Below, one piece after another: positions 45,469 to 57,010 of a stretch of 64,000 bases of DNA. The notes below the pieces were generated by a model. That model saw only the letters and a program-made list of their open reading frames with translations. It made no database searches and was not told where the DNA came from. A program made the translations under genes and the position numbers. Origin of the DNA: Anastrepha obliqua (lineage: Eukaryota; Arthropoda; Insecta; Diptera; Tephritidae); NCBI RefSeq assembly GCF_027943255.1, contig NC_072893.1, forward strand, positions 30,092,001 through 30,156,000, given 5' to 3'. The stretch's first letter is position 1; each line of letters opens with the position of its first letter.

Positions 45469-45824
45469 CGGTGCCTAGAAAAGGGAAAGTGGGATATATG
45501 CGTTCTGAATCAAATTAGTGAGGTCTTAGTCTTCCTAGCTTCTTGATAGCGAAGTATCAAAGAACGCGCCAGTATATTGAGTTGCAGATATTTTATGGAA
45601 TAATGACTTTCACAATGATCTACCAGAGATTTAACGATTGTAGACAAGTCTAGCTGAGACATGAATGAAATTGTGTTCCATAAATAAAATGTCATGGACA
45701 TCATGTCGAAATGTCATGCCATATATTTGTCATGTGAAAGAAATGCCCAGTACCTAGGGAAAAAGGTCATCAAAAACCAAAAAGCAACTTCTGCTTGTTT
45801 TTTAAAACACTAAAATTTTGTTTT

Positions 45825-46545
45825 TTATGCAGAAGTCTTTGCGATCCTTCAGGCATGCAAAATGCATAGGGAACGTGGATTTGAGGAAGATATTAAAATT
45901 TTTTTCCAATAGTCAAGCCGCGATCAAGGCTGAGGCGACGCCATGGGGCAGATCCAAACTAGTCAACTCATTTAAGAAGGATACCAGGTTGGTTGTGCAT
46001 GTAACACTTTTATGATTTGGGTTCCAGTGCAAAGGAACATAGAGTGAAACGAAATTGCTGATTAGCTTGCTGTGAAGGAGGTCGACTGAATTGGTCTCTG
46101 AGATCTCCTACCCGGCCATCGGCATCGCTCTGACTGTTGTTAAAGGGAAATTGCACAACTTATTTCTCATAAAAGCGCAAAAAAAAATGGAGCTCCGTTT
46201 CTTCATGTGCTATTTCGAGAGCCTTTTGGCCCCCAGCACAATAGATGCAGGACTCAGAAAGTCCTGATGACTCCACGCCATTCAGTTTCCAAACTCGTAG
46301 CTGTTTTTATCAGTCATTGGACGATCGGCACACACGTGGAAAAGCTAGGTTCACCATTTGATCCCCGTTGCAGAAACTGTAGGGGCCTTTTAAAGAAGGA
46401 GACTTTTCAATACTTTCTCTGTAAATGACCGGGTTTGGCAGCTAGACAATTAAGATCACTTGGTGTTTCACCGAGATTCGAACCTTCATTCACTTAGTCA
46501 CGCACCAACCCTTTCGGCTCCTGCGGCTGCCCTACCTACCTACAC
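45825..46545 (+). pseudogene. Family A RNase H and 3' end
   Basis: The plus strand keeps FSNSQAAIKAEATPW (DS motif reads NS), the LVNSFK region, then after frame changes VSEISYPAIGIALTVVKGKL, TPRHSVSKLVAVFISHWTIG and an RNCRGLLKKETFQYFLCK knuckle. The 3' end is interrupted by an inverted SINE head (46457-46532) and closes with CCTACCTACCTAC near 46532-46544, a simple-repeat tail. Confidence 0.75.
46457..46532 (-). mobile_element. SINE head fragment, inverted
   Basis: The reverse complement reads AGCCGAAAGGGTTGGTGCGT (A-box region) and GGTTCGAATCTCGGTGAAAC (B-box). It is the tRNA-like head alone, lying in the tail of a family A element. Confidence 0.75.
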
Positions 46546-47430
46546 TAAAATTTAATGGACTGCTTACCATTTTTTTTAATTCCAATTAAAATGTTTGAAA
46601 TTTTGATGAAAATTTTTATAAATTCTGTACAAAGTCCAACTTTTGATTTATGTGATATTCGTTACAGAATGGGCCATATTTTTATTATAAATTTATAAAA
46701 AAATGATGAAAATTCGAAAAGCAAAAGAAGAGTAGTTAAATTTGGTGTCAAAATGTTGTAGTACTGTAGTTTTTTTCGGACTGTACAACAATACTACATA
46801 ACTTTTGGATCACCCAATAGGCATTCGCAACGAATATAAAAGGAATCAAATATTCACTAATATAGTATTTGACATTTGTGAGTTGTTTGTGTTGTCATTT
46901 CGTCTTAAGCTAGAGGATTTTGGTTTCCTTATTGATCAACAGTACATATGATTGTGATTTCTTTCCTAAAGGATTTTGGTTTTTCTGGTCAAAATTTGTG
47001 CACCTCCACTACCTAAGTTTTGTGCTGCCTTGGCAAATAATGCTTGGTTCAACAATGGCTTTGAAAATCTACATAAATCAGTGATCACCTCATATTTAAT
47101 CAAAACTGCGCATGAATTCTCGTCATTTAGATTCTTCACTGAATTTTATGCAATAAAAAAAATATATCATTTTTCACATTTCTATCGCACATCTCAATAG
47201 AATATTCCGCAGAAGCAAGCGTAATCTCCGAGTTCAGCACTTGTGATCGCTTGGTTGCCTAAAAATCGCATTCCCATTTAATTGAGTTCCTGCGGAGCTG
47301 TGCGATTTTTGCTGTTCTGGAACACAAAAAAAAATATTTCGTGATGAAAGTAAAGTATCATATTTTCTCGAGTCGCCCTAAAGACTTGCGTCAATGCCTT
47401 CAAGCGCCTTGCGGTTGGTGATCTAAAACA
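46546..47430. other. AT-rich spacer
   Basis: No element or gene recognised. Confidence 0.5.
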
Positions 47431-47745
47431 CTATTTTGAGGGAAATAAATGCGTTTTCCCAAAAATCTTCTTGAATATTCCGCTTTTTAATAAGTTTTCT
47501 TTATATTTTTTGTATATTTTATAAGTTAATCCTCTTATTAATATAGTTGTCACATTATTCCTGATTTCTAAATCCTTTTGGAACAAAAAATTTCTATATC
47601 CGTTTTTTTTTATTGAGTTTTTGGTAATAAAACTGTGTTTGCGTTTAAATATAAATAGGCACCTACATTTCACCAAAACCACTGCCAGGCAGACAATCAA
47701 AAATAAAACACAGCACAGATTCTGCCTCATCTTCGTTCGCGTCAC
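47431..47745 (-). CDS. Candidate small secreted peptide (weak)
   Basis: The minus strand opens with MRQNLCCVLFLIVCLAVVLV (second Met of the frame; A at -3), a textbook signal peptide, followed by KCRCLFIFKRKH and a basic, Asn/Lys-rich stretch to the stop, 104 residues in all. The hydrophobic leader looks genuine. The downstream part looks like intron or spacer read-through. A TTAGTTCG initiator-like element lies just upstream. I see no second exon and recognise no family. It could be a peptide gene with a short first exon or pure chance. Confidence 0.3.
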   Translation of the reverse strand: MTRTKMRQNLCCVLFLIVCLAVVLVKCRCLFIFKRKHSFITKNSIKKNGYRNFLFQKDLEIRNNVTTILIRGLTYKIYKKYKENLLKSGIFKKIFGKTHLFPSK

Positions 47746-49033
47746 AAACAGGTCGAACTAAAAATTTAAACTAAGCGAAATAAGCGTAAAAGCCCTACTT
47801 AAATAAACTCGCATAGACGAACTGAAGAAACTTGGGAAAAAAAGAAATATTAATATTCAACATAAAATCATCTCCCTAGTATTTCACTGATCTCTGCTTT
47901 TGTCAATTTGTCACAGCAACGTTACTTGGCATTGATTTGTTGGTAGCAACAAAAGTGTTGCTTGAAAATCGCAATGTTTTAAACTCATTAATTATTCATA
48001 GAATGATGTTGAAAAATGTATTTCTTACTAACTTAAAACATATCTCTACTAAGGCATCATATTTATGCTGAATTTCTCCAGCAGCTTTCTTTAACTCTTC
48101 TCATCAATGGACCCATAACCAGTTTGCCAGTTTTTGGGTCAATGAATTTACTTATGATTGATAGTCCAAATTCTATGCGGCTGAGGGCAGCAACAATATG
48201 ATTGAGTTTTGTATATTAAGAAGACTCGCGTGAATAGGAAGGAACATGAAATATAAGAATTTAAATGAAGTATCATTAATACAAAAAAACTTTGTAATCT
48301 CACCTTTCACTATCGATAGTAAAAACATCTTTCAGCTTCCAGATAATGCATGCAGATGCTTCGCTATGCTCGCGCATTACCCATATTTACTTGCACCTCG
48401 AGGCTAACTGTTCAGATGGACAGCTTTCGCCGAATTTTTTATTCATCTCGTTTCTCATTCGATGTTGATTTAAATTTTAATAGAAATACCTATTAAATAA
48501 ATCAGATTTGCTTGATGTATAATGAAATAGAAATCAGCTAACACAAAATTTCGCAGCATACAGTTTCGGTCAACTAATTAACAACGCAGTAGTATTGGCG
48601 CTCATTTTAATAACTTTAAAAACCCATAAATTCCCGCTGCTCATATTATGGGCCAATCCTCTTTGTAAACGTATTTTACACTTACACAGTACAATAAAAT
48701 TTTACGAATGTGACTATACCAAAAGTAATAAAAATCACAACAGAATTTTTGGTCTATAGATCTGGTTTTTTCCCCATACATATTTAAAGTTGCTGTTTTT
48801 GAACTACCTTGTATACAGAAAAATTTAGTAAAATTCGGTTAAACAATATCTTTTGGAGGAGAGTTACAGTGCCTAAGTGTTTTTTGGGTCGCGGAAATCA
48901 TTCTTTGTGTTTATGTTTACCTAAAATCTACGATAGGTGGCGGTATGTGTTAATTTTTGCGATTTTTATGGTTTTACATTGAGAAATATAATTTTTAGTA
49001 TTACGCCTTCAGTATTACATAGTCATATATGTA
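47746..49033. other. Spacer, nothing recognised
   Basis: AT-rich unique DNA with no motif, repeat or coding frame. Confidence 0.5.
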
Positions 49034-49266
49034 CACAAGTGGCGCAAAATTAAACACCCTGTCGACAGATTTATGGTTTTTGTAAATGGCGTCATACGTC
49101 AACCATATTTGACACTTGTGAACTAAACAGCTGCAACATAACTACAAATAGACAAGCAACGAAGCGGGTAAATTCAAAATAAAAATTTCCATCACACAAA
49201 ATCATTTTTTTCTTACTAAAAAGTTATTCAAAAATAAAATTGGATGATTAATTTTGCGCCATCTTG
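49034..49266. mobile_element. MITE copy 2, inverted relative to copy 1
   Basis: The left end CACAAGTGGCGCAAAATTAA and the complement of the right end CAAGATGGCGCAAAATTAAT flank 233 bp. TA lies on both sides (49032-49033, 49267-49268). Internal parts (GACACTTGTGAACTA, AAAAAGTTATTCAAAA) are the reverse complement of copy 1. Confidence 0.85.
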
Positions 49267-49282
49267 TACATGAATATAATTT

Positions 49283-49405
49283 TTAGGTGTTTGAGCGAGC
49301 TTCTTCTTTTATTTTTGATGTGTGTCTTAACGTTATCTCACAAGCAGAGGGACCACAGTTGTATGCTGCCTCCGAACGGCTGATGATTTTCTATGAGCAG
49401 CATAA
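49283..49405 (-). mobile_element. SINE 3' fragment, inverted
   Basis: TAGGTGTTTGAGCGAGC, TTTGATGTGTGTCTTAACG and GAGGGACCACAGTTGTATG match the reverse complement of the SINE 3' half, with higher divergence than other copies. It starts 16 bases from MITE copy 2. Confidence 0.65.
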
Positions 49406-50689
49406 ATTATTTGTATCGTCAAAAAATAATCTTAGAAACATGCCGGATTAACTTTTCTCGAGTCCAGCTCCAGCAGCGAGACGGTGCCAAAACAGTGCAT
49501 GTCCTCTGAAGAACATAGCTCGAAATGTGTAATATACCCTACCTCTTTCACTTCTATACTCCGGCTATATGGCCAATAGTGTCATAAGCTATTAGTAATC
49601 TCGTGAGAAGGCGTATGTTCGTTTTTGAGAGCCCCGACAAGTAGCGCCTTTTTCTTCGGTCGAGTGTCAATCGAGATGAAAACGATACTCAGCTGGTGCT
49701 CAGATTAGACCAACTGTTATAAATAACTATTAGCTGCTTGCATACAATTGCTTATACACCTGCTCTGCCTCGATCCAGGATCCATTGCAGATTAACACTG
49801 CACTATCAATTTTTGAGCTATTCGACATTATTAAACAAATGTCAAGTTATTTATTCTATCCAACCAATTGACTTGATCGCCGCCTCACTGTCTTCGGAGG
49901 CGAGTTGTTAGGCAGCTACGTATATCAAGCTTACCAGCCTTCCCGCCATACCTTTGACTTAAATCTCGATTTAAAATTACTGCATTAGTCAGGAGGTATG
50001 TAAGCTTCTCTCAATAAGTGTGGAGAAGATGCCAGATGATTTTTTTAATGCCCACACGTATTTCAAATTCGCACTACTTTGCTTCCAATAATGAAAGAAT
50101 AATACGTTGAAAGTATTTACCAGGCGACTCGACAACTTACCCTTCATATCTTCAAATATATACTGGTTCCGGATCCTTTCTCCATCTTCCAGCTCTCATG
50201 TTCGTGATAATGTCGCAATTGACTACTCGTAGGTCCGTCTCTCTTTGTCTTTTTATCAGATGTCGAAATGCTATCTAGATAAGGTATTACCAAACTATTT
50301 ATATTATAGAATCCCCGCTACTAACCAAGTCCACTTTGATTCTGATACTTTAACGCATCCTAATTTAATTTCTCCCAATATCGTCATCTTTGATTGACGT
50401 AAAAATGTTTTATTCTTTTAATAAACTTTGCGATAATTTGTAGAATATAATTACAATCAAATGGCAGCTAGGCTTGAAGTAGTCAAGGAACATGCTGAGT
50501 TTTTCTGGCAACTCATAAGTAGCTCGGTTATCTGCACAACATCAATCATTGACGAGAACACACCAAAAAAGTTGAAGTTCTACCATAACTGAAAATAGGG
50601 TCGGAAAGATCTACTGTTTAACCTTGAGAAGCGCGGCCAAGAACCCAACAAATGCCGCTTAAATCCTGCTGATCCAAATTGTAGTGTTT
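49406..50689. other. Spacer, nothing recognised
   Basis: Unique-looking DNA of moderate AT content. No open frame with a motif. Confidence 0.5.
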
Positions 50690-50862
50690 GTCTTGAAATG
50701 GAGACACTTACAGCTGTATGCCATCTGCGAATGGTAGATGATTTTCCGAGGAACTTTTTCATTACAGAAGTGCAATCGGAGGTTTGCGATTGCCTGGTGA
50801 ATTTCAACCGCTTTTTAGAAAAAGTATTCTCCATCATTTTGGTGTTTAGAAGCCACACCAGT
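50690..50862 (-). mobile_element. SINE body fragment, inverted
   Basis: ACAGCTGTATGCCATCTGCG, then AGGTTTGCGATTGCCTGG and CATTTTGGTGTTTAG correspond to the reverse complement of the SINE body. Degenerate; the head is missing. Confidence 0.55.
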
Positions 50863-53415
50863 AGTGGTGTTAGCACATTTAACGATATGCTCATTGTTAT
50901 ATTTCCTTAACCACAATTTTAACGATTTGCTATTCAGTACGCCATTTCATAACGAAAATCGATAAGGCATAATCAGCTGTTTGATTAACATACCGACTAT
51001 CGCAAGCTAAACGAGAACGATTTTGTTGTCGTTAAATAAACGACAGCCACGTCTCAGTTATGTAAGAGTCATACGAAAAACAACAACTCTCTAAGGCAAT
51101 TGTACGCCTAATCATATTTCATCTTTTAGTATGCCAGAATCTTATAGTATGCGACTATTTTTCTATGGTGAACGGATTATTTGAGATGCAGCATCCTATT
51201 GTGACCAAATAGCCAAGTTCAAACCGTCTGTCCACGAAAAAGTCCGTAATTATGGTACTGTGAGTAAAATTACATATTCAGCAGCATTTTCAGTCCAAAT
51301 AGCACCACTGCTAAGCCGGCATTAAATTATCACTTTCGAGGCAAGAATCGGATTCTTGAAAATTACTTACAGATTTTCTGATCACCAATTTTGGCAAAGA
51401 CGCACCATCTAAAACTTTTTTTCATTGAAGGCTAAAGCTGAGCAAAGCATCACTTACTTTGGAAATAATTTTTGAATATTTCAAAAAGTTGTTCGTATGT
51501 AAAATAATCCATTCGATATCACGAAAGCACCACAAAGCACCCTCTACATCACCAAAAATCAAATCCAAAACATATGGAAAAGTCATTTAAAGTGTGGAAC
51601 TCATTCGATGAATTTATTTTTCCACCGAAGCTCTAAGGTCACGAGTCCTGAACATCCTCTTCATTTTTTTCTTTTCCTCTCTCTTGTGATTCCTCATGTT
51701 TCATTTCTTTATCTTGCTAATCAGGAAACCATATTTTCCGCCCACGTAAAGCTTTAATGTATACTCATTTATGTATGAACATATTTACTGTTTCCTAAGG
51801 AGATAAAGAACGAAATTCTTTCACTATCTCACCCACTATCCACTCTCTCGCCCTCCGCCAAAGCCCAAACCAAAGTGAGCAAGAATAATTGCAGCAAAAA
51901 CACCCGACAAAAGCGAGAAGCATATGGCAGAGACGGCAGCCATGAGAGGTGCGTAAATACTTATATATGAAGGAAATGTTGAATTGTTTGGAATCGACGA
52001 CATCACCTCCATACGAAATCAGTCAAACGGTCAAATGTGTCTGCGGCAAACCACTTCAACGCCTCAAAGCAAATGATTTGATTGTGGTGCTGCCTTTGCC
52101 GGCTGCAGTTGGGTCTGCTCTTTGTGCTGATGGAAGATGGCTATGCGACCATTCGTGACTCTGCGTCGTGTGTTGGTGCTGTTACGTTTTCCGCGCTTGC
52201 CGCCTTCTGTTGTTTTTTCTCCTTGTTTTTATTTTTTTTTTTTTTAATTTTTTTTTTGTTTGACAACGCGGCGAGGCAAGATGAATGAATTTATTATAAT
52301 GTTTTTGCTGTACGCATTGTTGTTGTTGTGTTAATTTTTATTGCGGTTGCGCGAATTGTTATTCAACACCAGCAACTTTGTCAACGTGCAGCAGCATTTC
52401 TCTACTGCCATTCGCCGCGCACTCCTGCCCCATTCTCCAACGTCTGTCGCCCACACTTTCAAAAGTCTGTCGCTTTTCTTTTCCATTTGCCACTTGTGAA
52501 TTCCACTGCCAATCGATCTTTGATAACTTTTCTCGATAAACGGTTTACTCACCTTTACCTCTCAGCCACCACTTCTCGCTTGCGCATTTCTTCTTCACCT
52601 ACAATGGCTGGCACAGACATCCATCAGCCTGGCCATGGCTTCAGCGTCTTTAACGTCTTTGATTTTTGATTCTTTGTGGCTATTGGATGCGTTCGCTTGA
52701 TCGCCACCGGGAAATTTATCGCCATTCATTAGAATGCAGCGGACAACATGTGGCTATTGTGGATGGAAAAGGGCTCGGTCTCGAGATTGGTAGATGCGCA
52801 TTTATCCACATACTGATGGCCGAGTATATACATGTATGTAGTCACATACATTTTACAAATCCACACTCATATTTTTAATCGCACGCATAGAGAAGCCTCA
52901 CCATTAAAAACTCAGGCACGAGTGCTTATGTATGCGCAGATGTGTTGGAATGCTGGAATTTATGCATATTTTGACCTCAACGGTTCCAAAGGCATTCAGT
53001 TACTTAGAAGCAAGTGGAAAACAGAAAGCTTGCTTCTACTCAAGCTTGGAAAACTCTACGAAGGACGAAATGCTCAAGACTTTATTATGCAAAAGCCTTA
53101 AAATCTAAGCCTTTAAGATTTGTTAAAATTATAATTTGGTTTCAGAAAAACCCGCTAAGCTCTTTATGAGAGTGTTAAAAATCCACCACCAATAGTAGCT
53201 GATGCGACCGCTCTAAATGACAGTTGGAGAAAACAAATATTATAATTACTACGATAAGCTGAAAAATTGTAAATAAATTTCTTGAAAGCCACTGGACAGT
53301 GCAAAGTCTTAAGAAAATATAGCGGAAAATTTCCCTAATAACAAAAGAGGTACAGAAGAAAGCTTAGTAACTCAGCGAGCATCGCCATCTTGCGAACTTG
53401 GTGTCTAGCAGTGAT
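50863..53415. other. Spacer, nothing recognised
   Basis: Includes a T-rich run at 52225-52260 and GTTGTTGTTG at 52316. GC-richer DNA at 51940-52800 has open frames on the plus strand without any motif; they are not supported as genes. Confidence 0.5.
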
Positions 53416-53419
53416 GCTG

Positions 53420-53569
53420 TCGCTACTAAATAAATGGCTAAAACCGTTACTATTGCAGTCTTTAACTTTCATGCTGTTCAAGAAGCAATGGACTTTGTTG
53501 TGGAAAACAGGTGGAGATCTGACAGCTCCGTATATGTCTGCAGCGACAGCAAAGCTGCGCTCATGGCCA
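53420..53569 (+). pseudogene. RNase H fragment of a retrotransposon
   Basis: HAVQEAMDFVVENRWRSDSS and VYVCSDSKAALMA give the second and third acidic positions of a non-LTR-type RNase H domain (EAM and SDSKAA). It stops abruptly where mariner sequence begins at 53570. Confidence 0.6.
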
Positions 53570-54036
53570 AACGGGGATCAGTATCGACTTCAATTGATGC
53601 GATTGAGCTGAGCACTGCGCGAAAAGCGGCCGCAATACGCGGAGTGGCATGAAAAAGTGATTCTACAGCATGACAACGCTCGGTCTCACGTTGCCAAACC
53701 CGTTAAAACCTACCTGGAAACACTGAAATGGGAAATCCTACCCCACCCGCCATATTCTCCAGATATCGCGCCGTCCGATTATCACCTGTTCCGATCGATG
53801 GCACTTGGTCTAGCTGACCAGCGGTTCCATTCATATGAAGACATCAAAAAATGGCTTGATCCGTGGATAGCCTCAAAAGATGAACAGTTTTACCGCGACG
53901 ATATACAAGATCTACCAGAAAGGTGGAAAAAGTAGTAGCCAGCGATTGGCAATACTTTCAAAGATTCACTTGTAACTATTTTTTCAGAATAAAGTTGTAT
54001 TTTTACCAAAAACACAGAGCTTAGTTGTGCACCTAA
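53570..54036 (+). pseudogene. mariner transposase C-terminal half with 3' terminus
   Basis: The plus strand reads GDQYRLQLMRLS and, after a 1-base shift near 53614, LREKRPQYAEWHEKVILQHD then NARSHVAKPVKTYLETLKWE (second catalytic aspartate in HDNA), HPPYSPDIAPSDYHLFRSMA (third aspartate) and an end LPERWKK with stop codons at 53933-53938. The spacing between HDN and PSD is the mariner DD34D type. The 3' terminus TTAGGTGCACAACTAAGCTC (complement) abuts TA at 54037. The 5' half is missing. Confidence 0.85.
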
Positions 54037-54068
54037 TATTATTTGAGTTGTTTTTTTTTGTAGCAATA

Positions 54069-54178
54069 GGGTGGCGCAAAATGAATCATTCATTTTCGTT
54101 TTTGAATAACTTCTTTGGTAATATAAACATATATATTATACATCTTCCGAAAGGGTGATTAATATTGTGCCACCTTTG
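54069..54178. mobile_element. MITE copy 3, shortened
   Basis: GGGTGGCGCAAAATGAATCA at the left and the complement CAAAGGTGGCACAATATTAA at the right flank only 110 bp, with TA on both sides (54067-54068, 54179-54180). The middle of the element is lost. Confidence 0.75.
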
Positions 54179-54934
54179 TAGAGATTTTTTGTTAATTTCT
54201 AAAAATAAGCATCTTATTTCCCAATATCATTGACCGCTGACTTTTGATAAAACAATTTATGGTATTTAGTACTAGCAGGTTTTGCTTTAATTTAATTGAT
54301 ATTATATTACTCGTATTTCATACAAAAATGTAATGCTTTTATTTAACTTTTTCACAATGAATTCTTTAGCTAAGCTTTAGGTGAACATTGAATATTTAGT
54401 ATTTTGAAAGCCATCAATTTAGTGCATAACAGCTAAAAAATGCTAAGTTGATTTAGGCTTTTATTAAATGCCCAAAATGTACATACATACATACACACAT
54501 ATCAATTTCATTTACTTTTATATTTAATTTAATTTATTTTTTGTCGCACGCCATTTTTCAATGGTCAAAATAATTTGCAATTAATGTCAGTTGTGTAGTA
54601 GGCGTGAGAAGCATGGAAAACGCCAAAAGCGAATGGAATTGGAATGGGTGGCCAAGATGTTAAAAACGATGCATGTGCACATTTTGCATACCTATGGATA
54701 TATACACATACTTTTATACATATTTACAGACCCTGACACATGACAGCACTTCAACTTTTAACAATTTTTCTTGTTCTTTTTTTAATGTTCATTAATTTTG
54801 TGAAAAAGTATAGGTAACTGTTTAACTAAAACTATGTAAATCAAAGTTTCAAAAGTATATAAAAATGGGATAAATTCCCCGAATCTTTTAGAAAATTTTC
54901 TGTTTTATAGCTTATTAAATCCTAGTACAATAAA
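54179..54934. other. AT-rich spacer
   Basis: ACATACATACATACACACAT near 54482. No gene. Confidence 0.5.
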
Positions 54935-56222
54935 GGCAACTTTGAGGTTGCATTCCCGTTGATTTTTTATAGCCTTTGTATAAAATTTAGGAATTTTATT
55001 TATATGGTTTTTGCTCGATTTTTTATAATTTTTATCATTTTTTCCTACACTATGTTGCCTATTTTCTCCATAAAAAATTCATGCAATGGAAATGAAGACG
55101 TTGTGAAATTTTTCCAACTTTTGTATAAAATTTAGAAATCTTATTGACTATTTTCTCTATTTTCTCTTTCAAAAAAATGTCGTGAAATTGGGCTGGACAT
55201 TTTTTGAAATTGTCTAACTTGTGAATACAATTTAGAAATTTGAGTTGTACGGAATTTGTTAGATTTTTTAAATTTTTTCCTTTAACAGTGTTGCCTATTT
55301 TATCCATAAAAAAAAATTTCGTGGACTTGAGATGAAAAGTTTGTGGAATTTTCCTAACTTTAATATATAATTTAAAAATTTGATTTTTATGGTTTTTGTT
55401 AGACTTTTTATAATATTTTTCTAAGCTGTGTTGCCTATTTTCTCCATATAAAAAAACGTCGTAAAATTGAGATGAAAAGTTTGTGGAACTTTTCTAGCTT
55501 TTCTATAAAACTTAGAAATTGGATTTACATACATGGCTTTTGCTAGATTTTTTATAGTTGTCCCCCTTCAACTGTGTTGCCTATTTTCTCCACAAAAGAA
55601 ATATCGTGGAATTGAGATGAAAAGTCTGTGGAACTTTCCTTGCTTTTGAATAAAGTTTAAAAATTTTATTCATATGGTTTTTCTTAGATTTATTATAATT
55701 TTTTTTTTCTTACCCGTGTTTCCTATTTTCTCCATTAAAAAAATATCGCGGAATTGAAATGAAAAATTTGTGGAAATTTTCTGGACTTTCTGTGAAATGT
55801 AGAACTTCGATTTATACAGTTTTTGTTAGACTTTTTATAATTTCCCCCCTCCCCCTAACCATGTTGCCTATTTCCTTCATAAAAAAATGACGTGGAATTG
55901 CGATAAAAAGTTTGTGGAATTTTCCTAACTTTATTATATTATAAAACGTAAAAATTCGATATAAATGGCTTTTGTTAGATTTTTTATAATTTTTTTCCTT
56001 GTCTATGTTGTCTATTTTCTAAGATGGATTGAGATGAAAAGTTTGTGAACTTTTCTAGCCTTTGTACAAAATTTAGAAATTAGATTTATATTGTTTTTGT
56101 TACATTTTCTTACAATTTTTTTCCTTAAGTGCGTTGCTTATTTTCTCCATAAAAAAATATCGTGGAATTGGCATGGAACTTTTTTGGAGTTTTCCTAACT
56201 TTTGTATAAAATTTAAAAATTG
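54935..56222. repeat. Degenerate AT-rich tandem repeat, about 142 bp per unit
   Basis: A landmark resembling TTGCCTATTTTCTCCATAAA occurs near 55055, 55291, 55431, 55577, 55719, 55864, 56008 and 56134, with a decayed one near 55150. Between landmarks each unit carries GTGGAATTGAGATGAAAAG, then TAAAATTTAGAAATT and TTTTTGTTAGATTTTTTATA. About nine units, each diverged by point changes and small indels. No coding potential. Confidence 0.85.
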
Positions 56223-57010
56223 GTTCCTCTTAAACAGCGAACTATACTTTTAGACAAAAATAATGAACATTCAAACCAAAAACCAAAATAGTCAAAATTT
56301 ATCGAAAAATGTAATGTCGCTGTGTGTACGTTTATGCTATAAACGCAATTGATGTATTGATAGGAAGCGATAAACTTAAACTTTTCGATTTTATATTCAT
56401 TAAATTTGATGGAAACAACGCAAAAGATTTTTGTCGAGAAATCTACAAATTAAGCTAAAGTGGAAAATTAAGCAGAGCATTGGAAATAAATTTTGGAATA
56501 TAGTGCGCAAAATGCTTTCAAGATGTGCGTTTGTGTTGTTATGCAATAAAATAAAAATTGATACAATCTTGAATTCGAAATAGAGGCTTAGATGTAGATA
56601 TAACTATAAGACCATACATGAAGATATTTAAGCACGCACTTAAATGTAAAAATATGTATATACCTGTGTATATATGTATGTGCCCCCATAAAGTGTATTA
56701 ACCCTTTGAGAGCCAAGCTTATTTTTTTCCATATTTAATTAAAAGGCAAATTTTTTTTTAATTCCTTTTTTGCACCCCGGCAGAAAAGGTTTTCTAAAAT
56801 GTGTTAGTCCACAGAATTCGCTGAAAAGTGGCTGAGGCAATGGTGTAGTGCCTAACAATGGTACTTGTTGTAAAATAAATGAGAATTTGTTTGCTTTCAT
56901 TAGAACAAATTAAACTTTAAAGGAAACATATGTAAATGAATATTTTGAAAAATTCAGCTTATGACATTTAGAGTTCAGCCATCTTTCTGTGCGATAATAG
57001 TTCGTATGAC
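56223..57010. other. Spacer between two tandem arrays
   Basis: AT-rich unique DNA with no repeat unit or gene recognised. Confidence 0.5.
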
